Shown piece after piece: positions 1 through 8,228 of a stretch of DNA of 23,995 nucleotides. Position numbers and translations under genes: made by a program. The notes under the pieces were generated by a model. It was not told where the DNA came from. It saw only the letters and a list, made by a program, of their open reading frames with translations, and did not search any database. Positions within the stretch are counted from its first letter, which is position 1. Every line of letters starts with the position of its first letter. The DNA comes from a virus: IMG/VR virus record IMGVR_UViG_3300025132_000296, positions 1 to 23,995 of that record; one strand, 5' to 3'.

Positions 1-1613
1 CGGTAAATCTTTTTAGCACTTACCATTTTTTTACAAAACTCCCTACTATTCGATTGTGTTTTTAAAGGAGCGTATTGGTATCTTACTTTAAATTGTACGC
101 CATCTTTATTTTCGCCATCTTGTTCACTACTCGCTTTTGGTCTTGCACTTCCCGTACTTGCCAAACCTATCATTTTATCCAAAGCGTCTTCTTGTTCATA
201 ATCAACTTGGCGTTCGTCAACAAGTTCCCATTCGTCTAAGTTTTCATCTTCGCCAAATTCATCTAGTAAATCAAACATCTTGTTATCATCAAATTCGGGT
301 GCTTGTTTAGATAACTTGTGTTCTTCACAAGGCATATACCAAGTCCTACCATCTAAGTCGTGGGTGTGATAACCTTTACAACCTAAATCTTTTGCTATTT
401 CTTCGGCTTTTTCTTGTGTTGAATAAGCTAGCCTATCGTCTATTATTGCGGTTTCGTTATTTATTACTTGTGAAGCCATTTTAACGCCCGTTTCTTCCTC
501 CCTCGCTTCGTTAGTTATAGCATTGTCGGTTTCAATAAATTCAAGCGGTTGTAGGGTCTTAAAATAAAGCTTTAATGCAATACCATTTACCGCTAAAATG
601 TCGTCCATTGCATCAATAATTAAATCTTGGTAAGGTCTTATAGTTGTGTTGTGAAATAGTAAAGAAGCGGTTTTTATTTCGTCCGCATTATTACCAAGTC
701 CATTATTGCTATCCCTAATACCTAATAGTAAAGGTGATGTAATCCTATGTGCTACCATTAACTTACCAATACATTCATTTGATAAGTATTCGTAATGTTG
801 TGGGGCATCGGTAAGTGGAATGTCGTCGACCGTTGTTTTGCTTTCAGCGTTATTGTTAAAAGCTATAATTACTTTTTCGCCCCTTGAACCCGTAAGCTTA
901 CGCATTACATCGGATTTAATTTGTAGTTGTTTCTCTCGGTCAGGTACTCCGTTATTGAAGTTTACTACTTTGGTACCGCTAAATCCGTTTTGTACATCGT
1001 TAATTAAGTAATCCGCCACTTCGCTTTCTAATTCCGCATAAGCAATACCCCCCATGTAGTCGGGTGGACAATAATAGTCGTAACCCGATAAATACCTTTT
1101 TACTATTTTAATTTCGGGTTCGCTACCGTTACCACATCCAAACGCTGCGATACGTAATGGTTTATCTTTTGGTTTTATTTTTGACCAATCATGAAAATAA
1201 TAGTAAGCTTCTATTTTACCATCTTCGTTTGTTTTTTCCGCCCTTAATGTTTGACGTGGGAAGTGTTCGGCTTTGGCAACCCTACCATCTTTGTAAAGCA
1301 CTTGAAAACTTGCTTCGCCTAGTAATTTTAAATCAAAACTTATTTTTCTAAGACAAGAATCGTTAAATATACCTCTAAGTGCTGCGTATTCGTTTGTTTT
1401 TGTTGAACTATCTAAAGCATCTAGTCCCTTACCATAAATCATTTGACTTACACCATTAATAATTGCGTTGTTAGTTGTCGATTCAATGTAAAGGTCTATT
1501 AAGTAACTATAAAAATTGTTGTCGTCCCCGTAGTTTACCCAATCACGCTTTTTATCTTCTTTAATTTTAGGTCTGTTATAAGACGATAAGTTAACTATAT
1601 GTAAGTTATCCAT
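1..1613 (-). CDS. Phage portal protein, partial (3' end beyond window)
   Basis: Reading from the ATG at 1613, the frame stays open for 537 codons and runs off the left edge. The first ~370 residues look like an HK97/PBSX-type portal, the dodecameric ring at the capsid vertex through which DNA is packaged. Typical features are the repeated YGKGL and LGEASFQV region and the stretch around residues 287-315 (VAHRITSPLLLG, then GLGNNADE). Two further segments follow. A Cys/His-rich piece at about 411-432 (CKGYHTHDLDG then YMPCEEH) and a piece starting near 507 (FKVRYQYAP then NSREFC) resemble C-terminal modules I associate with Bacteroidetes phage head proteins. Start and upstream stop overlap as TAATG. 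The portal call is well supported; the roles of the C-terminal modules are unknown. Confidence 0.8.
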   Translation of the reverse strand, partial: MDNLHIVNLSSYNRPKIKEDKKRDWVNYGDDNNFYSYLIDLYIESTTNNAIINGVSQMIYGKGLDALDSSTKTNEYAALRGIFNDSCLRKISFDLKLLGEASFQVLYKDGRVAKAEHFPRQTLRAEKTNEDGKIEAYYYFHDWSKIKPKDKPLRIAAFGCGNGSEPEIKIVKRYLSGYDYYCPPDYMGGIAYAELESEVADYLINDVQNGFSGTKVVNFNNGVPDREKQLQIKSDVMRKLTGSRGEKVIIAFNNNAESKTTVDDIPLTDAPQHYEYLSNECIGKLMVAHRITSPLLLGIRDSNNGLGNNADEIKTASLLFHNTTIRPYQDLIIDAMDDILAVNGIALKLYFKTLQPLEFIETDNAITNEAREEETGVKMASQVINNETAIIDDRLAYSTQEKAEEIAKDLGCKGYHTHDLDGRTWYMPCEEHKLSKQAPEFDDNKMFDLLDEFGEDENLDEWELVDERQVDYEQEDALDKMIGLASTGSARPKASSEQDGENKDGVQFKVRYQYAPLKTQSNSREFCKKMVSAKKIY

Positions 1614-1954
1614 TATATAAATATAAATTCATTTGTAGAACTTTGTTCCGTATATTGACTATTGTTAATCGTGTAATCGGCAATAGTTTGATTTGTGCAA
1701 AATATCTTGTCCTTAAATACTACATTAGTACCCGATTTAATCGTAACCATGTAAAAGTTATCTTGCTTTACGCCAAAGATAGCATTTAGTCTATTGTAAT
1801 ATAAGTTTTCGCTAATAGATGTAACGTCTTGATTGTAAATCTCCGTATTGGTTTGTTCGTTTACTATCGTAACGTTATACGTGTTTCCGCTTGTAAAACT
1901 TCTTGGGATAAAATCCAAGTTTTGTGCCGACGCACTTTCTTGTAATATTGTCAT
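1613..1954 (-). CDS. Hypothetical structural-module protein (113 aa)
   Basis: A 113-residue protein encoded directly before the portal gene and sharing one base with it (TAATG), so the two are probably co-translated. It is rich in Thr, Asn and aromatic residues with alternating hydrophobic positions (for example NTYNVTIVNEQTNTEIY and NFYMVTIKSGTNVVF), which suggests an all-beta fold. It has no signal peptide or membrane segment. I recognise it as the kind of small protein that sits beside portals in Bacteroidetes phages, but I know no function. It is the first gene after a late-promoter-like motif whose last base is 5 nt from this ATG. Confidence 0.7.
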   Translation of the reverse strand: MTILQESASAQNLDFIPRSFTSGNTYNVTIVNEQTNTEIYNQDVTSISENLYYNRLNAIFGVKQDNFYMVTIKSGTNVVFKDKIFCTNQTIADYTINNSQYTEQSSTNEFIFI

Positions 1955-1959
1955 ATATA

Positions 1960-1985
1960 TACAATAAGAAAACTTAAATTTTGTT
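1960..1985 (-). promoter_or_regulatory. Putative phage late promoter for the 113-aa/portal unit
   Basis: On the minus strand AACAAA (1985-1980), a 13-nt spacer and TATTGTA (1966-1960) match four other gaps in the late region. The ATG of the 113-aa gene starts 5 nt downstream of the motif, at 1954. It lies immediately downstream of a terminator hairpin (1997-2024), as expected for the start of a new transcript. A host-type TTTG-N19-TAAGTTTT reading overlaps the same bases and cannot be excluded. Confidence 0.55.
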
Positions 1986-1996
1986 ATTTATAAAGC

Positions 1997-2024
1997 AAAA
2001 AAAAGGGCAGCAAATGCCACCCTT
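1997..2024 (-). terminator. Intrinsic terminator after the tail-tube-like gene
   Basis: The minus strand reads AAGGG, a 12-nt interior that can partly pair (GGCA with TGCC), then CCC followed by a run of eight or more T. It lies 23 nt past the stop of the gene at 2047-2595. The stem is less regular than the other terminators here because of a bulge, but the U tract is strong. Confidence 0.6.
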
Positions 2025-2046
2025 CCCAATCAATCAACATTACTAA

Positions 2047-2595
2047 TTACGAATTAGTTCCCTCCGTTACTGTTACCGTTGCACTCGACATACCGCCAAA
2101 TGGATTGGCAGCGGTTGGTGCTGATACAAAGTTTGCGGGCATCACCTCCTGTGATGTTAGCGTTAATGTATAACCCGAAAGTTCTCCAAGTCCTGACCCC
2201 GTCACAATAGTACCGCCACTCACGTCCGCTCCATGTTCTAATCCCATAACAAATACATTACCGTTGTAATCTTCAACCGCAACGTGTGGTCTTCCATAAG
2301 CTAGAAGTTTCAATTCTTTGTTATCTTCTTTAGTTAGTTTTTTAAGTGTAATATTCAAAGTTTGTTCAAAGAAAGTTGTTCCATTTTCCCTTGATGAAGT
2401 GATAGTTTGCTCAAAGCTACTTGTCCCTTTTAGTTCATATTCAAAGGCAGTAAAAGTACCACTCATGTCAGTAATCTCGTCGTTAGTTTGTGTTACCGTT
2501 CCGTAACCGCCGAAGTCCGTAAAATAGACTTTTCGAATTCCTCCAACTACGTCCTTACATGGTTCTTTTCTACCCGCTGTTAAGTTGCACGCCAT
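2047..2595 (-). CDS. Putative major tail tube protein (182 aa)
   Basis: A 182-residue protein encoded directly after the major capsid gene. The middle contains SSRENGTTFFEQTLNI followed by LKKLTKED, then a beta-rich part around residues 100-155 (RPHVAVEDYNGNVFVMGLE and GELSGYTLTLTSQE). A glycine-rich loop before a conserved GYTLTLT strand resembles tail tube proteins of Bacteroidetes siphophages, which polymerise into the tube around the tape measure. Such a protein should be highly expressed, and here it is flanked by two terminators (2609-2642 and 1997-2024). A capsid decoration protein is the main alternative. The tube call rests on recalled family resemblance, not a search. Confidence 0.5.
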   Translation of the reverse strand: MACNLTAGRKEPCKDVVGGIRKVYFTDFGGYGTVTQTNDEITDMSGTFTAFEYELKGTSSFEQTITSSRENGTTFFEQTLNITLKKLTKEDNKELKLLAYGRPHVAVEDYNGNVFVMGLEHGADVSGGTIVTGSGLGELSGYTLTLTSQEVMPANFVSAPTAANPFGGMSSATVTVTEGTNS

Positions 2596-2608
2596 CTGTT
2601 TTTATATT

Positions 2609-2642
2609 AAAAAAGGGTAGGTAGATAATAAACCACCCACCC
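2609..2642 (-). terminator. Intrinsic terminator between capsid and tail-tube-like genes
   Basis: On the minus strand GGGTGGGT (2642-2635) pairs with ACCTACCC (2622-2615), an 8-bp stem with one G-U pair and a 12-nt loop. A T6 run follows at 2614-2609. It begins 22 nt past the capsid stop. No promoter is visible between it and the next start (2595), so partial read-through that sets the ratio of capsid to downstream transcripts is plausible. Confidence 0.7.
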
Positions 2643-2664
2643 CTTTATGTTATTTAATTAATTC

Positions 2665-3618
2665 TTAGTTAGCGGAGTTTGTGATACCGTAGGTAGTTAT
2701 ATCCTCGATAATCCCATATTGTACTCCAGCACTAAATCTCATCACAACTCTTACGTTGTCCGAACCGTCAAGGTCTGACATATCCAAAACTTTAACCTCG
2801 TTGTGGTCAGCTAGTAGACCCGTTCCAAAGAATAAGTTTGATTTTTCAGCAGCTATTGCTTTGTTATCCGCAAGACCATTAGCGACAAATATCTTTACGC
2901 CATCAAATGATAAGCTTCCGTTATTCCACCATTGTGTACCTTGGTTGTTAGTACCCGCAGCACCTAAACCACTTGCACCAAATCCTCCTAATGCTCTTAC
3001 ATAAGCACGTGCAATGTTTTGAGAAACATAGATAAACAAATCTTCACTACCGTAAAGTGCGGATGGAATCGCATCAACGATTGAGCCAAGTTGTGCAATT
3101 ACGTTTGATGAATCTACCGTAGTACCCGCAACTTCTTGACCCGATGGTAAAGAAGCATCCAAAGATACTAATTTTGATAAACCGTCAAACTGTCCATTGT
3201 TACTTGTATTTCCATCCCAAATGCTTTGTTCGGTTTTTTGTGCAACCTTTGCAGCAACGTGTCCTATAAGGAAATCGCTAAAGCTTGATGGTAAGTCATG
3301 GTGTGCCGACATTCCCATTTGAATCGCTTCCCAATCCGATACAAAGTCTTTTTTACAAAGTTGTAAGTTAACTTGCTGTAATTCAGGTTGTAATATTTTT
3401 TCAGTAAGTGTAATTGTAGAAGTAGCCGAGAAATCACAGGTGGCATCCTTTACGATTCCGTCCGTTGCAATCTTTTTAATTACTTCTTTGAATTTAACGT
3501 TAGGTTTTACAGTTATCCCACCGTTGTCAATAGTTGCACCGCTAAGTAAAGCTGCGGAAATGTATTCCCCCGCAAATTCGCCAGCGTATGTGCTTGTAAT
3601 ACTTGTTGTAGTAGCCAT
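2665..3618 (-). CDS. Major capsid protein, HK97 fold (317 aa)
   Basis: A 317-residue protein that should assemble into the icosahedral shell. The N-terminus (TSITSTYAGEFAGEYISAAL) is followed by a P-domain-like part with DWEAIQMGMSAHHDLPSSFSD and a run similar to the spine helix, KVAQKTEQSIWDGN (about 130-145). The C-terminal half has SALYGSEDLFIYVSQNIARAY and NNLFFGTGLL-type beta segments, ending in VRVVMRFSAGVQYGIIEDI, a common ending for Bacteroidetes phage capsid proteins. It is preceded by an acidic scaffold-like gene with only 7 nt between them and by an XkdF protease two genes upstream, the usual capsid neighbourhood. No obvious in-protein propeptide is present; scaffold is supplied by the separate upstream gene. 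Confidence 0.85.
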   Translation of the reverse strand: MATTTSITSTYAGEFAGEYISAALLSGATIDNGGITVKPNVKFKEVIKKIATDGIVKDATCDFSATSTITLTEKILQPELQQVNLQLCKKDFVSDWEAIQMGMSAHHDLPSSFSDFLIGHVAAKVAQKTEQSIWDGNTSNNGQFDGLSKLVSLDASLPSGQEVAGTTVDSSNVIAQLGSIVDAIPSALYGSEDLFIYVSQNIARAYVRALGGFGASGLGAAGTNNQGTQWWNNGSLSFDGVKIFVANGLADNKAIAAEKSNLFFGTGLLADHNEVKVLDMSDLDGSDNVRVVMRFSAGVQYGIIEDITTYGITNSAN

Positions 3619-3625
3619 TTTTTAT

Positions 3626-4213
3626 TTATTTTTTAATATTAGCAATTTTAGAAAATACCCTATCCATTGTTGTTTCAGGTCTTTTCTGTCCGTATAATTT
3701 CATTTCTTTTTTTGGTTCAGCTTCGGGGTTGTGTGTTACTTTTTCAAGTTCTACTTTTTCCTCAACCTTTGAAAGTTCTTCCTTAACGTCTTCTTTTACT
3801 TCTTCAACTTCTTCCGACATTTCTTCTTTCTTTTCAATCATTGCCTTGATTTCTTCAATCATAGTTTTAACCTCGGCAAGTTCTTCTTTTGTAGCGTAAG
3901 CCATTTCTTCTTCTTCAAGATTTTCTTCCTTTGGCGCTTCTTCTTCAGCGGGTGCTTCTTCTTGTTTTCCGATTGATGCAATAATGCCTTCTTCTTCAAC
4001 TACAAGAGTTTCGCCATCCTCTAAAGTATACTCGCCAACAGGTAGTGCCACCTTTTCGTCGTCTGTTACAATAAACACTTCACTACCAGCAGCGAAATCC
4101 TCACTTTCTATAACAGCACCGTTCTCCAAAGTCGCTTGTGCTAATTTTACTTCTTCGGATGCTTCCACCCCAACAAGTTCTTTTACTTTGTTTAACATAT
4201 CTGTCGCTTTCAT
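3626..4213 (-). CDS. Putative scaffold protein, acidic coiled coil (195 aa)
   Basis: The first ~85 residues form a compact beta-rich domain (LENGAVIESEDFAAGSEVF, VALPVGEYTLEDGETL) that I associate with proteins encoded just before capsid genes in Bacteroidetes phages. Residues ~85-165 are extremely rich in Glu and Lys with heptad spacing (KEELAEVKTMIEEIKAMIEKK), a long acidic coiled coil typical of internal scaffolds. The basic C-terminus (residues 170-195, ending SKIANIKK) could dock on the capsid shell, as in other scaffolds. A promoter-like motif lies upstream (4232-4257). The role is inferred from position and composition; it would be removed by the XkdF protease during maturation. Confidence 0.7.
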   Translation of the reverse strand: MKATDMLNKVKELVGVEASEEVKLAQATLENGAVIESEDFAAGSEVFIVTDDEKVALPVGEYTLEDGETLVVEEEGIIASIGKQEEAPAEEEAPKEENLEEEEMAYATKEELAEVKTMIEEIKAMIEKKEEMSEEVEEVKEDVKEELSKVEEKVELEKVTHNPEAEPKKEMKLYGQKRPETTMDRVFSKIANIKK

Positions 4214-4231
4214 AAATTTAATTTATATATA

Positions 4232-4257
4232 TACAATAATTATTAATATAGTTTGTT
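4232..4257 (-). promoter_or_regulatory. Putative phage late promoter for the scaffold/capsid unit
   Basis: Minus-strand AACAAA (4257-4252), 13-nt spacer, TATTGTA (4238-4232). The scaffold ATG (4213) is 18 nt further on, the longest leader of the five copies. It sits in a 50-bp AT-only gap between the 403-aa gene and the scaffold gene and would drive scaffold plus major capsid protein, which are needed in large amounts. Confidence 0.55.
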
Positions 4258-4263
4258 ATATTT

Positions 4264-5475
4264 TTAAATGTCTAATACTTCTTGTATTACACCGTCTTCA
4301 ATTCTTACTTGCTTTGTATTATTATAACTTGTGTAGTATCCATCGGCTAATGCTTGATTAAGTAAAGTCGCATCACTAACAGGTATGCTTGCAAGTGTAT
4401 TTGTATAAACGCCTATTCCAATGCTATTAGTTGCATCGTATAATCCGTAATTGTTTGCAACGTTATTCGTGTTATTAGTATAAGAAACCGTGCTTACATT
4501 AGGCGTACCCGTTTGTTGTGTTGTAAATAATGAACTAGAAAAGTATTGTATATCGTTTCCACTATTAGCCATTACCGCACCCGCTAAGGCTAAAGATGCA
4601 TCTTCGGTTTCCGTCATAGTTAAACCGCTTGTGTTTCCGTCTACTATTTCGGGTTTACTAAAAGATGAAATAGTTATACCCGACGATTGACCTAGTTCGC
4701 CTTTTATTCCCTTTATGTCTATGAAATCGCCCGCAGTATTATAAGCAAATCTATAAATAACGATTCCCGTAGGGTAACCCGTAAACGCATACTTATATGG
4801 GTTGGTTGTAACGGGGTTTGATAATGTTGCAATCGGTTGTGTTGCGGTTGTTGTACAAGCTAATGTTGCCCCCGCATTTGTGTAACCCGATGGGACGGTT
4901 ATATTTACATTTAATGTTCTAGTTGTTTCGGTACTTACTAAAGCAAAGCTTAATGGTGTTGTGCTTGATATAGTTCCGATGTCTATAGTTGGTTGTGTAA
5001 TTACACCCGCTTGTGAAACCGCAAAACCCGTAAAGGTAATATCCGAACACGAAAGGGCAACCGTCACATTTGCGGGTTGAGTGATTGTTTCCGTTTTACT
5101 TACCGTGTCGCCTTTGTTTGAAAATTTAACTTCTTCCGAATCAACAACAACGCTTTCGGGAACTACTAAACTAGAAGTTATTGACCTTGGGGTGTCTGTT
5201 ACTACGGGTGCAAATGATGTTGGTGTTACCGTAACCGTCCCTAAATCAGCACCTTTATAGTTTGCGGTAGGCGTTGAAACACCCCCACCTTGTGATACAC
5301 TTAAACTTGCAATAGTTACTAAACTTTGACTTAATGCTAGACCCGTTATATTACCAATACCTTGTGCATGGTAATCGTCATCGCAACACTCCCTAGAATA
5401 AGTATTACTATCCCAACACAAGCAACCCCGACTATCGTCTTGTGGAACCGCATATCTATCTTTGTAATCCCTCAT
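4264..5475 (-). CDS. Structural protein with tandem Ig-like modules (403 aa)
   Basis: The N-terminus is Cys-rich (CLCWD at 18-22 and ECCDD at 29-33) and leads into AQGIGNITG, a start I recall from Bacteroidetes phage virion proteins. Two diverged ~75-residue beta modules follow, at about 55-134 and 143-216. Each has a SVSQ-GGV or VSQAGV strand, a central G(T/A)..PTSF or PLSF segment and an ending TITQPA or TATQPIA. A related module occurs in the 182-aa protein at 11411-11959. The rest is Thr/Ser/Asn-rich and ends with VRIEDGVIQEVLDI. Start and the protease stop overlap as ATGA. A capsid decoration or head fibre role is plausible from its position between protease and scaffold, but that is inference. 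Confidence 0.65.
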   Translation of the reverse strand: MRDYKDRYAVPQDDSRGCLCWDSNTYSRECCDDDYHAQGIGNITGLALSQSLVTIASLSVSQGGGVSTPTANYKGADLGTVTVTPTSFAPVVTDTPRSITSSLVVPESVVVDSEEVKFSNKGDTVSKTETITQPANVTVALSCSDITFTGFAVSQAGVITQPTIDIGTISSTTPLSFALVSTETTRTLNVNITVPSGYTNAGATLACTTTATQPIATLSNPVTTNPYKYAFTGYPTGIVIYRFAYNTAGDFIDIKGIKGELGQSSGITISSFSKPEIVDGNTSGLTMTETEDASLALAGAVMANSGNDIQYFSSSLFTTQQTGTPNVSTVSYTNNTNNVANNYGLYDATNSIGIGVYTNTLASIPVSDATLLNQALADGYYTSYNNTKQVRIEDGVIQEVLDI

Positions 5476-6509
5476 TTAATTGGCACACAATTAGGAACTC
5501 GTTTACCGTTTTTCATTTTAAAACCTATCATTTCATAACCCGCATAACATGGTTTTTTAAGACTAGCTTCTAACAAGTCAAGTTCTTTAAGTTTTGCACC
5601 CGACCATCTAAGTCCAGCTTTACCACCCCATAATAAGTAAGATATGGTTCCGCAAGCTTCCTTGTTACCCTCGTCGTAGTATTCGCCTGCCCTTGATAAG
5701 TAACTAAACATCCTTTTTATAGTTTCAACACTTATTGGTTTGCCTTGTGCTAATTGTGATGCCCGTACTTTGCCAACTTGAGTTGCACATTTATTGTTTA
5801 CTTTTTTGTTTAGTTCAATTCCTTTTTTTGCGTTATTAGAAACCGCATCGGGATAATCGGAATACGATTCCATTTCAATCCTTTTATCGCCTTTAGCCCT
5901 TTTGTCTTTTTTTATAATAGCACGCACTTCTTTTAATAAGTATTCCGCTTCTTCTTCTTCTATTTTTGCAAGGTCGTCTTTTATAGACTTGTCTTGTGGT
6001 CTTTCCAACTTATCCGCAAAATAGCCTTCAATAGAAAAGCCTTTCAGCTCGCCGTCTTTGACTTTTTTCCAAATATCGTCGTTTAATACTTTCATTGAAA
6101 CCATCCAAGTACCCATTGGTACATTTAAATCGTACATACGACTTTTATCTTGTTCACTTTCTACTATCCAACTTTCAACCGCCGACATTCCCGTAAGTGG
6201 TATGTTGTGTTCTAATGTAGAGTTATTTTGATTACCATTTATAAAAAACAATTCACTTGCTTTACGTACCGTGTCTTTTGAAAAGTATATATAATATTCC
6301 GATTCGCCACTCCGTCTATAAATAGGTTTGTTAGGAACTAAAGCAGCACCCATTAGGATACGCTTTTCCTTATCTACTTCTGCAAGTTTAAACTCTTGGT
6401 TTTTTAATGCAATAAAATCTTCTTCGATGGCGGGGTTTTCAACAACGCTAATTGCTTCGATTCCCGAAATGTCCTCATCTTCGTCTATAACAAGTTCTAC
6501 TATATTCAT
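5472..6509 (-). CDS. XkdF-type prohead serine protease (345 aa)
   Basis: Matches the phage XkdF/S78_2 putative protease family as I know it. The N-terminus is VISVVENPAIEEDF-like, followed by MGAALVPNKPIYRR (53-66), a His in TLEHN (98-102), SAVESWIVE (109-117), GTWMVSMKV (133-141, Ser138) and GFSIEGYFADK (157-167). His101 with Ser138 is a reasonable catalytic pair by family comparison. A second module (about 215-300, NNAKKGIELN then SYLSRAGEYYDEG and LWGGKAGLRW) and a C-terminal tail (KPCYAGYEMIGFKMKNGKRV) are recurrent add-ons in Bacteroidetes phage proteases. It should cleave scaffold and capsid precursors during prohead maturation. It is the first gene after a late-promoter-like motif (6515-6540) and overlaps the next gene by ATGA. 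Confidence 0.8.
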   Translation of the reverse strand: MNIVELVIDEDEDISGIEAISVVENPAIEEDFIALKNQEFKLAEVDKEKRILMGAALVPNKPIYRRSGESEYYIYFSKDTVRKASELFFINGNQNNSTLEHNIPLTGMSAVESWIVESEQDKSRMYDLNVPMGTWMVSMKVLNDDIWKKVKDGELKGFSIEGYFADKLERPQDKSIKDDLAKIEEEEAEYLLKEVRAIIKKDKRAKGDKRIEMESYSDYPDAVSNNAKKGIELNKKVNNKCATQVGKVRASQLAQGKPISVETIKRMFSYLSRAGEYYDEGNKEACGTISYLLWGGKAGLRWSGAKLKELDLLEASLKKPCYAGYEMIGFKMKNGKRVPNCVPIK

Positions 6510-6514
6510 ATTAT

Positions 6515-6540
6515 TACAATATTAATTTTTACTTTTTGTT
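6515..6540 (-). promoter_or_regulatory. Putative phage late promoter for the protease unit
   Basis: Minus-strand AACAAA (6540-6535), 13-nt spacer, TATTGTA (6521-6515), and the protease ATG exactly 5 nt later (6509). The motif fills the whole 31-bp gap and starts one base after the tape-measure stop codon (6541-6543). The gap therefore holds nothing else. Confidence 0.55.
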
Positions 6541-8091
6541 TTATATTGACGCACTTTCGATAATGTTTCTATCTAAACTCTGTGCGGTTGTTACATCGTT
6601 ACTTACTACAAAAGCTTTAACGGGTTTATCTTCTTTTTCCCCAATCGTTTGTGCAAGTTGACTTTCGGGGGCAGCACCTACAACGTTAAATGCTGGTGGT
6701 GTTGGTGTTGACGGTACGGACGCACCTCTACTCCCCGCACTACTGCTACCTCCCGAAACCGCTGGACCTACACTCGTTATTCTTTTAACATTAGCAATAC
6801 CTGCTGAAACCGCCGCCGCTGCTGCTATGGCACCAAGAACGGGTCCAACTATTGGAATACCCGCTAAAGAAGCAAATGCTGAAGTTGCACCTTTATATGT
6901 TTCGATTGTTGTCTGTGCTATCGCTGCTGCCTTACCCGCTTTACTTTCTTCGCCTAACATACTTGCTAAATTCCCCATAGCGTTCGACGCTAAATCTAGC
7001 TTTTGACCTGTCGTAAGCTTATCAACCTCTACTTGTTCTTCTGCGTCTTTCTTTTTTAATAGACTTAAATCGGCAACTTGTATTTTTTGTTCTTCAATCC
7101 CCTTGGCTTGTATTTGGTTTATGTCATCGCTTTGCTTTTGTATCGCTGCTAATTCCGTTGCTCTTTCCGCTGCTTTTGCATCCGCTTCCATTTTACGCAA
7201 TCCCGCAGCAACACCAAGTAATTCTTTGTTTTTTAATATTCTTTGTTCTTCAAGTTGTAAAACATTTGCAACAAGTTGTGCTTCTTGTTCTAAGTCTTCC
7301 CTATTTGATTCGCTTAACGTGTTTTGTTCAATCTTAATATCCCTTCTTAACTTTGCAAGCTTAACTTCTCGACCCGTAATCTTATCTTCTTCCGCTGCTG
7401 CTTCTTGTAAGAACTTTATTCTTTCGGCATTAGTGAATTTATCAACTTCGGCAGCTTTTGTTTTTAATTCATTAATTTTAATGTTAGCTTTTACACGGTC
7501 AACTATTAATGTTCTTTCTAGTTTATTGGCTTTCGATGTTTTGTCCGCTAAATCGCCCGCAAGTGCAAACTCCCTTCTCGTTTCTTGTCCAAAGTTTACA
7601 ACCCTTTCTTTTAAAAGGTCAAAGGCATCACCCGCAGCATCAAAGTTACCGCTTAACGTTTCTAAAATAACATTCCCTAAACTTGTAAATATATCGCCAA
7701 CGTTACCCGCTATAACACCAAGTTGACTTAGTATCTTTTGGAACCTATCTTGCCCCGCTTCACTAGACGTAAACGCTGCCGTTAAAGAACCAATAGCGAT
7801 AACTAAAGCACCAATCCCCGTTGATAGAATTACACCTTTTAATGTTCTAAATCCTTTTGTTACATTTTTAACACCGCCTAGTAAACCTTTAAATTTAGTT
7901 ATAGCACCACCCGTAACGGTGTCAAGTTGTCCACCCATTTCCGAAAAGTCATTGCCTAACTTTTTTGTTTCTTCAGATGTTTCTTCCGCAGCGTCTTGTA
8001 CTTTTTCTAATCCGTTTGCTACTTCTTTTAAATCCTTTTTGGTTGCACCCGTTTCCGCCTTTAACTCTAATACTACTTCTTTTCTTGCCAT
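6541..8091 (-). CDS. Tail tape measure protein (516 aa)
   Basis: The N-terminal ~70 residues are charged and coiled (ETGATKKDLKEVANGLEKVQDAAEETSEE). A glycine/hydrophobic segment follows (VILSTGIGALVIAIGSLTAAF, about 88-108), then a long Lys/Glu/Ala-rich coiled coil (about 170-370). A second hydrophobic stretch, GIPIVGPVLGAIAAAAAVSAGIANVKR (about 410-436), and a Ser/Pro/Gly-rich tail complete it. This is the usual tape-measure architecture: a helical ruler that fixes tail length and carries membrane-active segments. At 516 aa it is short for the family. The start overlaps a 51-codon ORF in another frame (8073-8228). Confidence 0.8.
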   Translation of the reverse strand: MARKEVVLELKAETGATKKDLKEVANGLEKVQDAAEETSEETKKLGNDFSEMGGQLDTVTGGAITKFKGLLGGVKNVTKGFRTLKGVILSTGIGALVIAIGSLTAAFTSSEAGQDRFQKILSQLGVIAGNVGDIFTSLGNVILETLSGNFDAAGDAFDLLKERVVNFGQETRREFALAGDLADKTSKANKLERTLIVDRVKANIKINELKTKAAEVDKFTNAERIKFLQEAAAEEDKITGREVKLAKLRRDIKIEQNTLSESNREDLEQEAQLVANVLQLEEQRILKNKELLGVAAGLRKMEADAKAAERATELAAIQKQSDDINQIQAKGIEEQKIQVADLSLLKKKDAEEQVEVDKLTTGQKLDLASNAMGNLASMLGEESKAGKAAAIAQTTIETYKGATSAFASLAGIPIVGPVLGAIAAAAAVSAGIANVKRITSVGPAVSGGSSSAGSRGASVPSTPTPPAFNVVGAAPESQLAQTIGEKEDKPVKAFVVSNDVTTAQSLDRNIIESASI

Positions 8092-8228
8092 AACTCTTGC
8101 TTAAATATGTTATACGCTTCTTTTAAACTATTGGGTAATTTGTTTTTGCCTAATGCTATGGATGTAAATTCCCCCGTTTGTTTAGTCTTTTTTGCTATCT
8201 CTAATAAGTTTAATATATTTTCTATCAT
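8073..8228 (-). CDS. Small tail-module protein before the tape measure (51 aa)
   Basis: This ORF fills the apparent gap between the 713-aa gene and the tape measure. Its ATG (8228) overlaps the upstream stop as ATGA, and its TAG lies 19 nt inside the tape-measure gene in another frame, so it is tightly coupled on both sides. The peptide starts MIENILNLLEIAKKTKQTG, continues with ALGKNKLPNSLKEAY and ends KQELWQEKK; it looks helical and soluble. Tail chaperones often sit here, but the chaperone pair in this phage is at 12923-13665, so the function is unknown. Confidence 0.6.
   Translation of the reverse strand: MIENILNLLEIAKKTKQTGEFTSIALGKNKLPNSLKEAYNIFKQELWQEKK

Noticed and set aside
1969-1999. 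Host-type promoter TTTG-N19-TAAGTTTT before the 113-aa gene
   Set aside because: It uses the terminator T run as its upstream box and overlaps the better supported AACAAA-N13-TATTGTA copy. It is kept only as an alternative.
7103-7726. Long plus-strand reading frames opposite the tape measure and other structural genes
   Set aside because: They lie antisense to clearly identified minus-strand genes, are rich in Ser/Cys/Leu from reverse reading, and have no start context or family resemblance.
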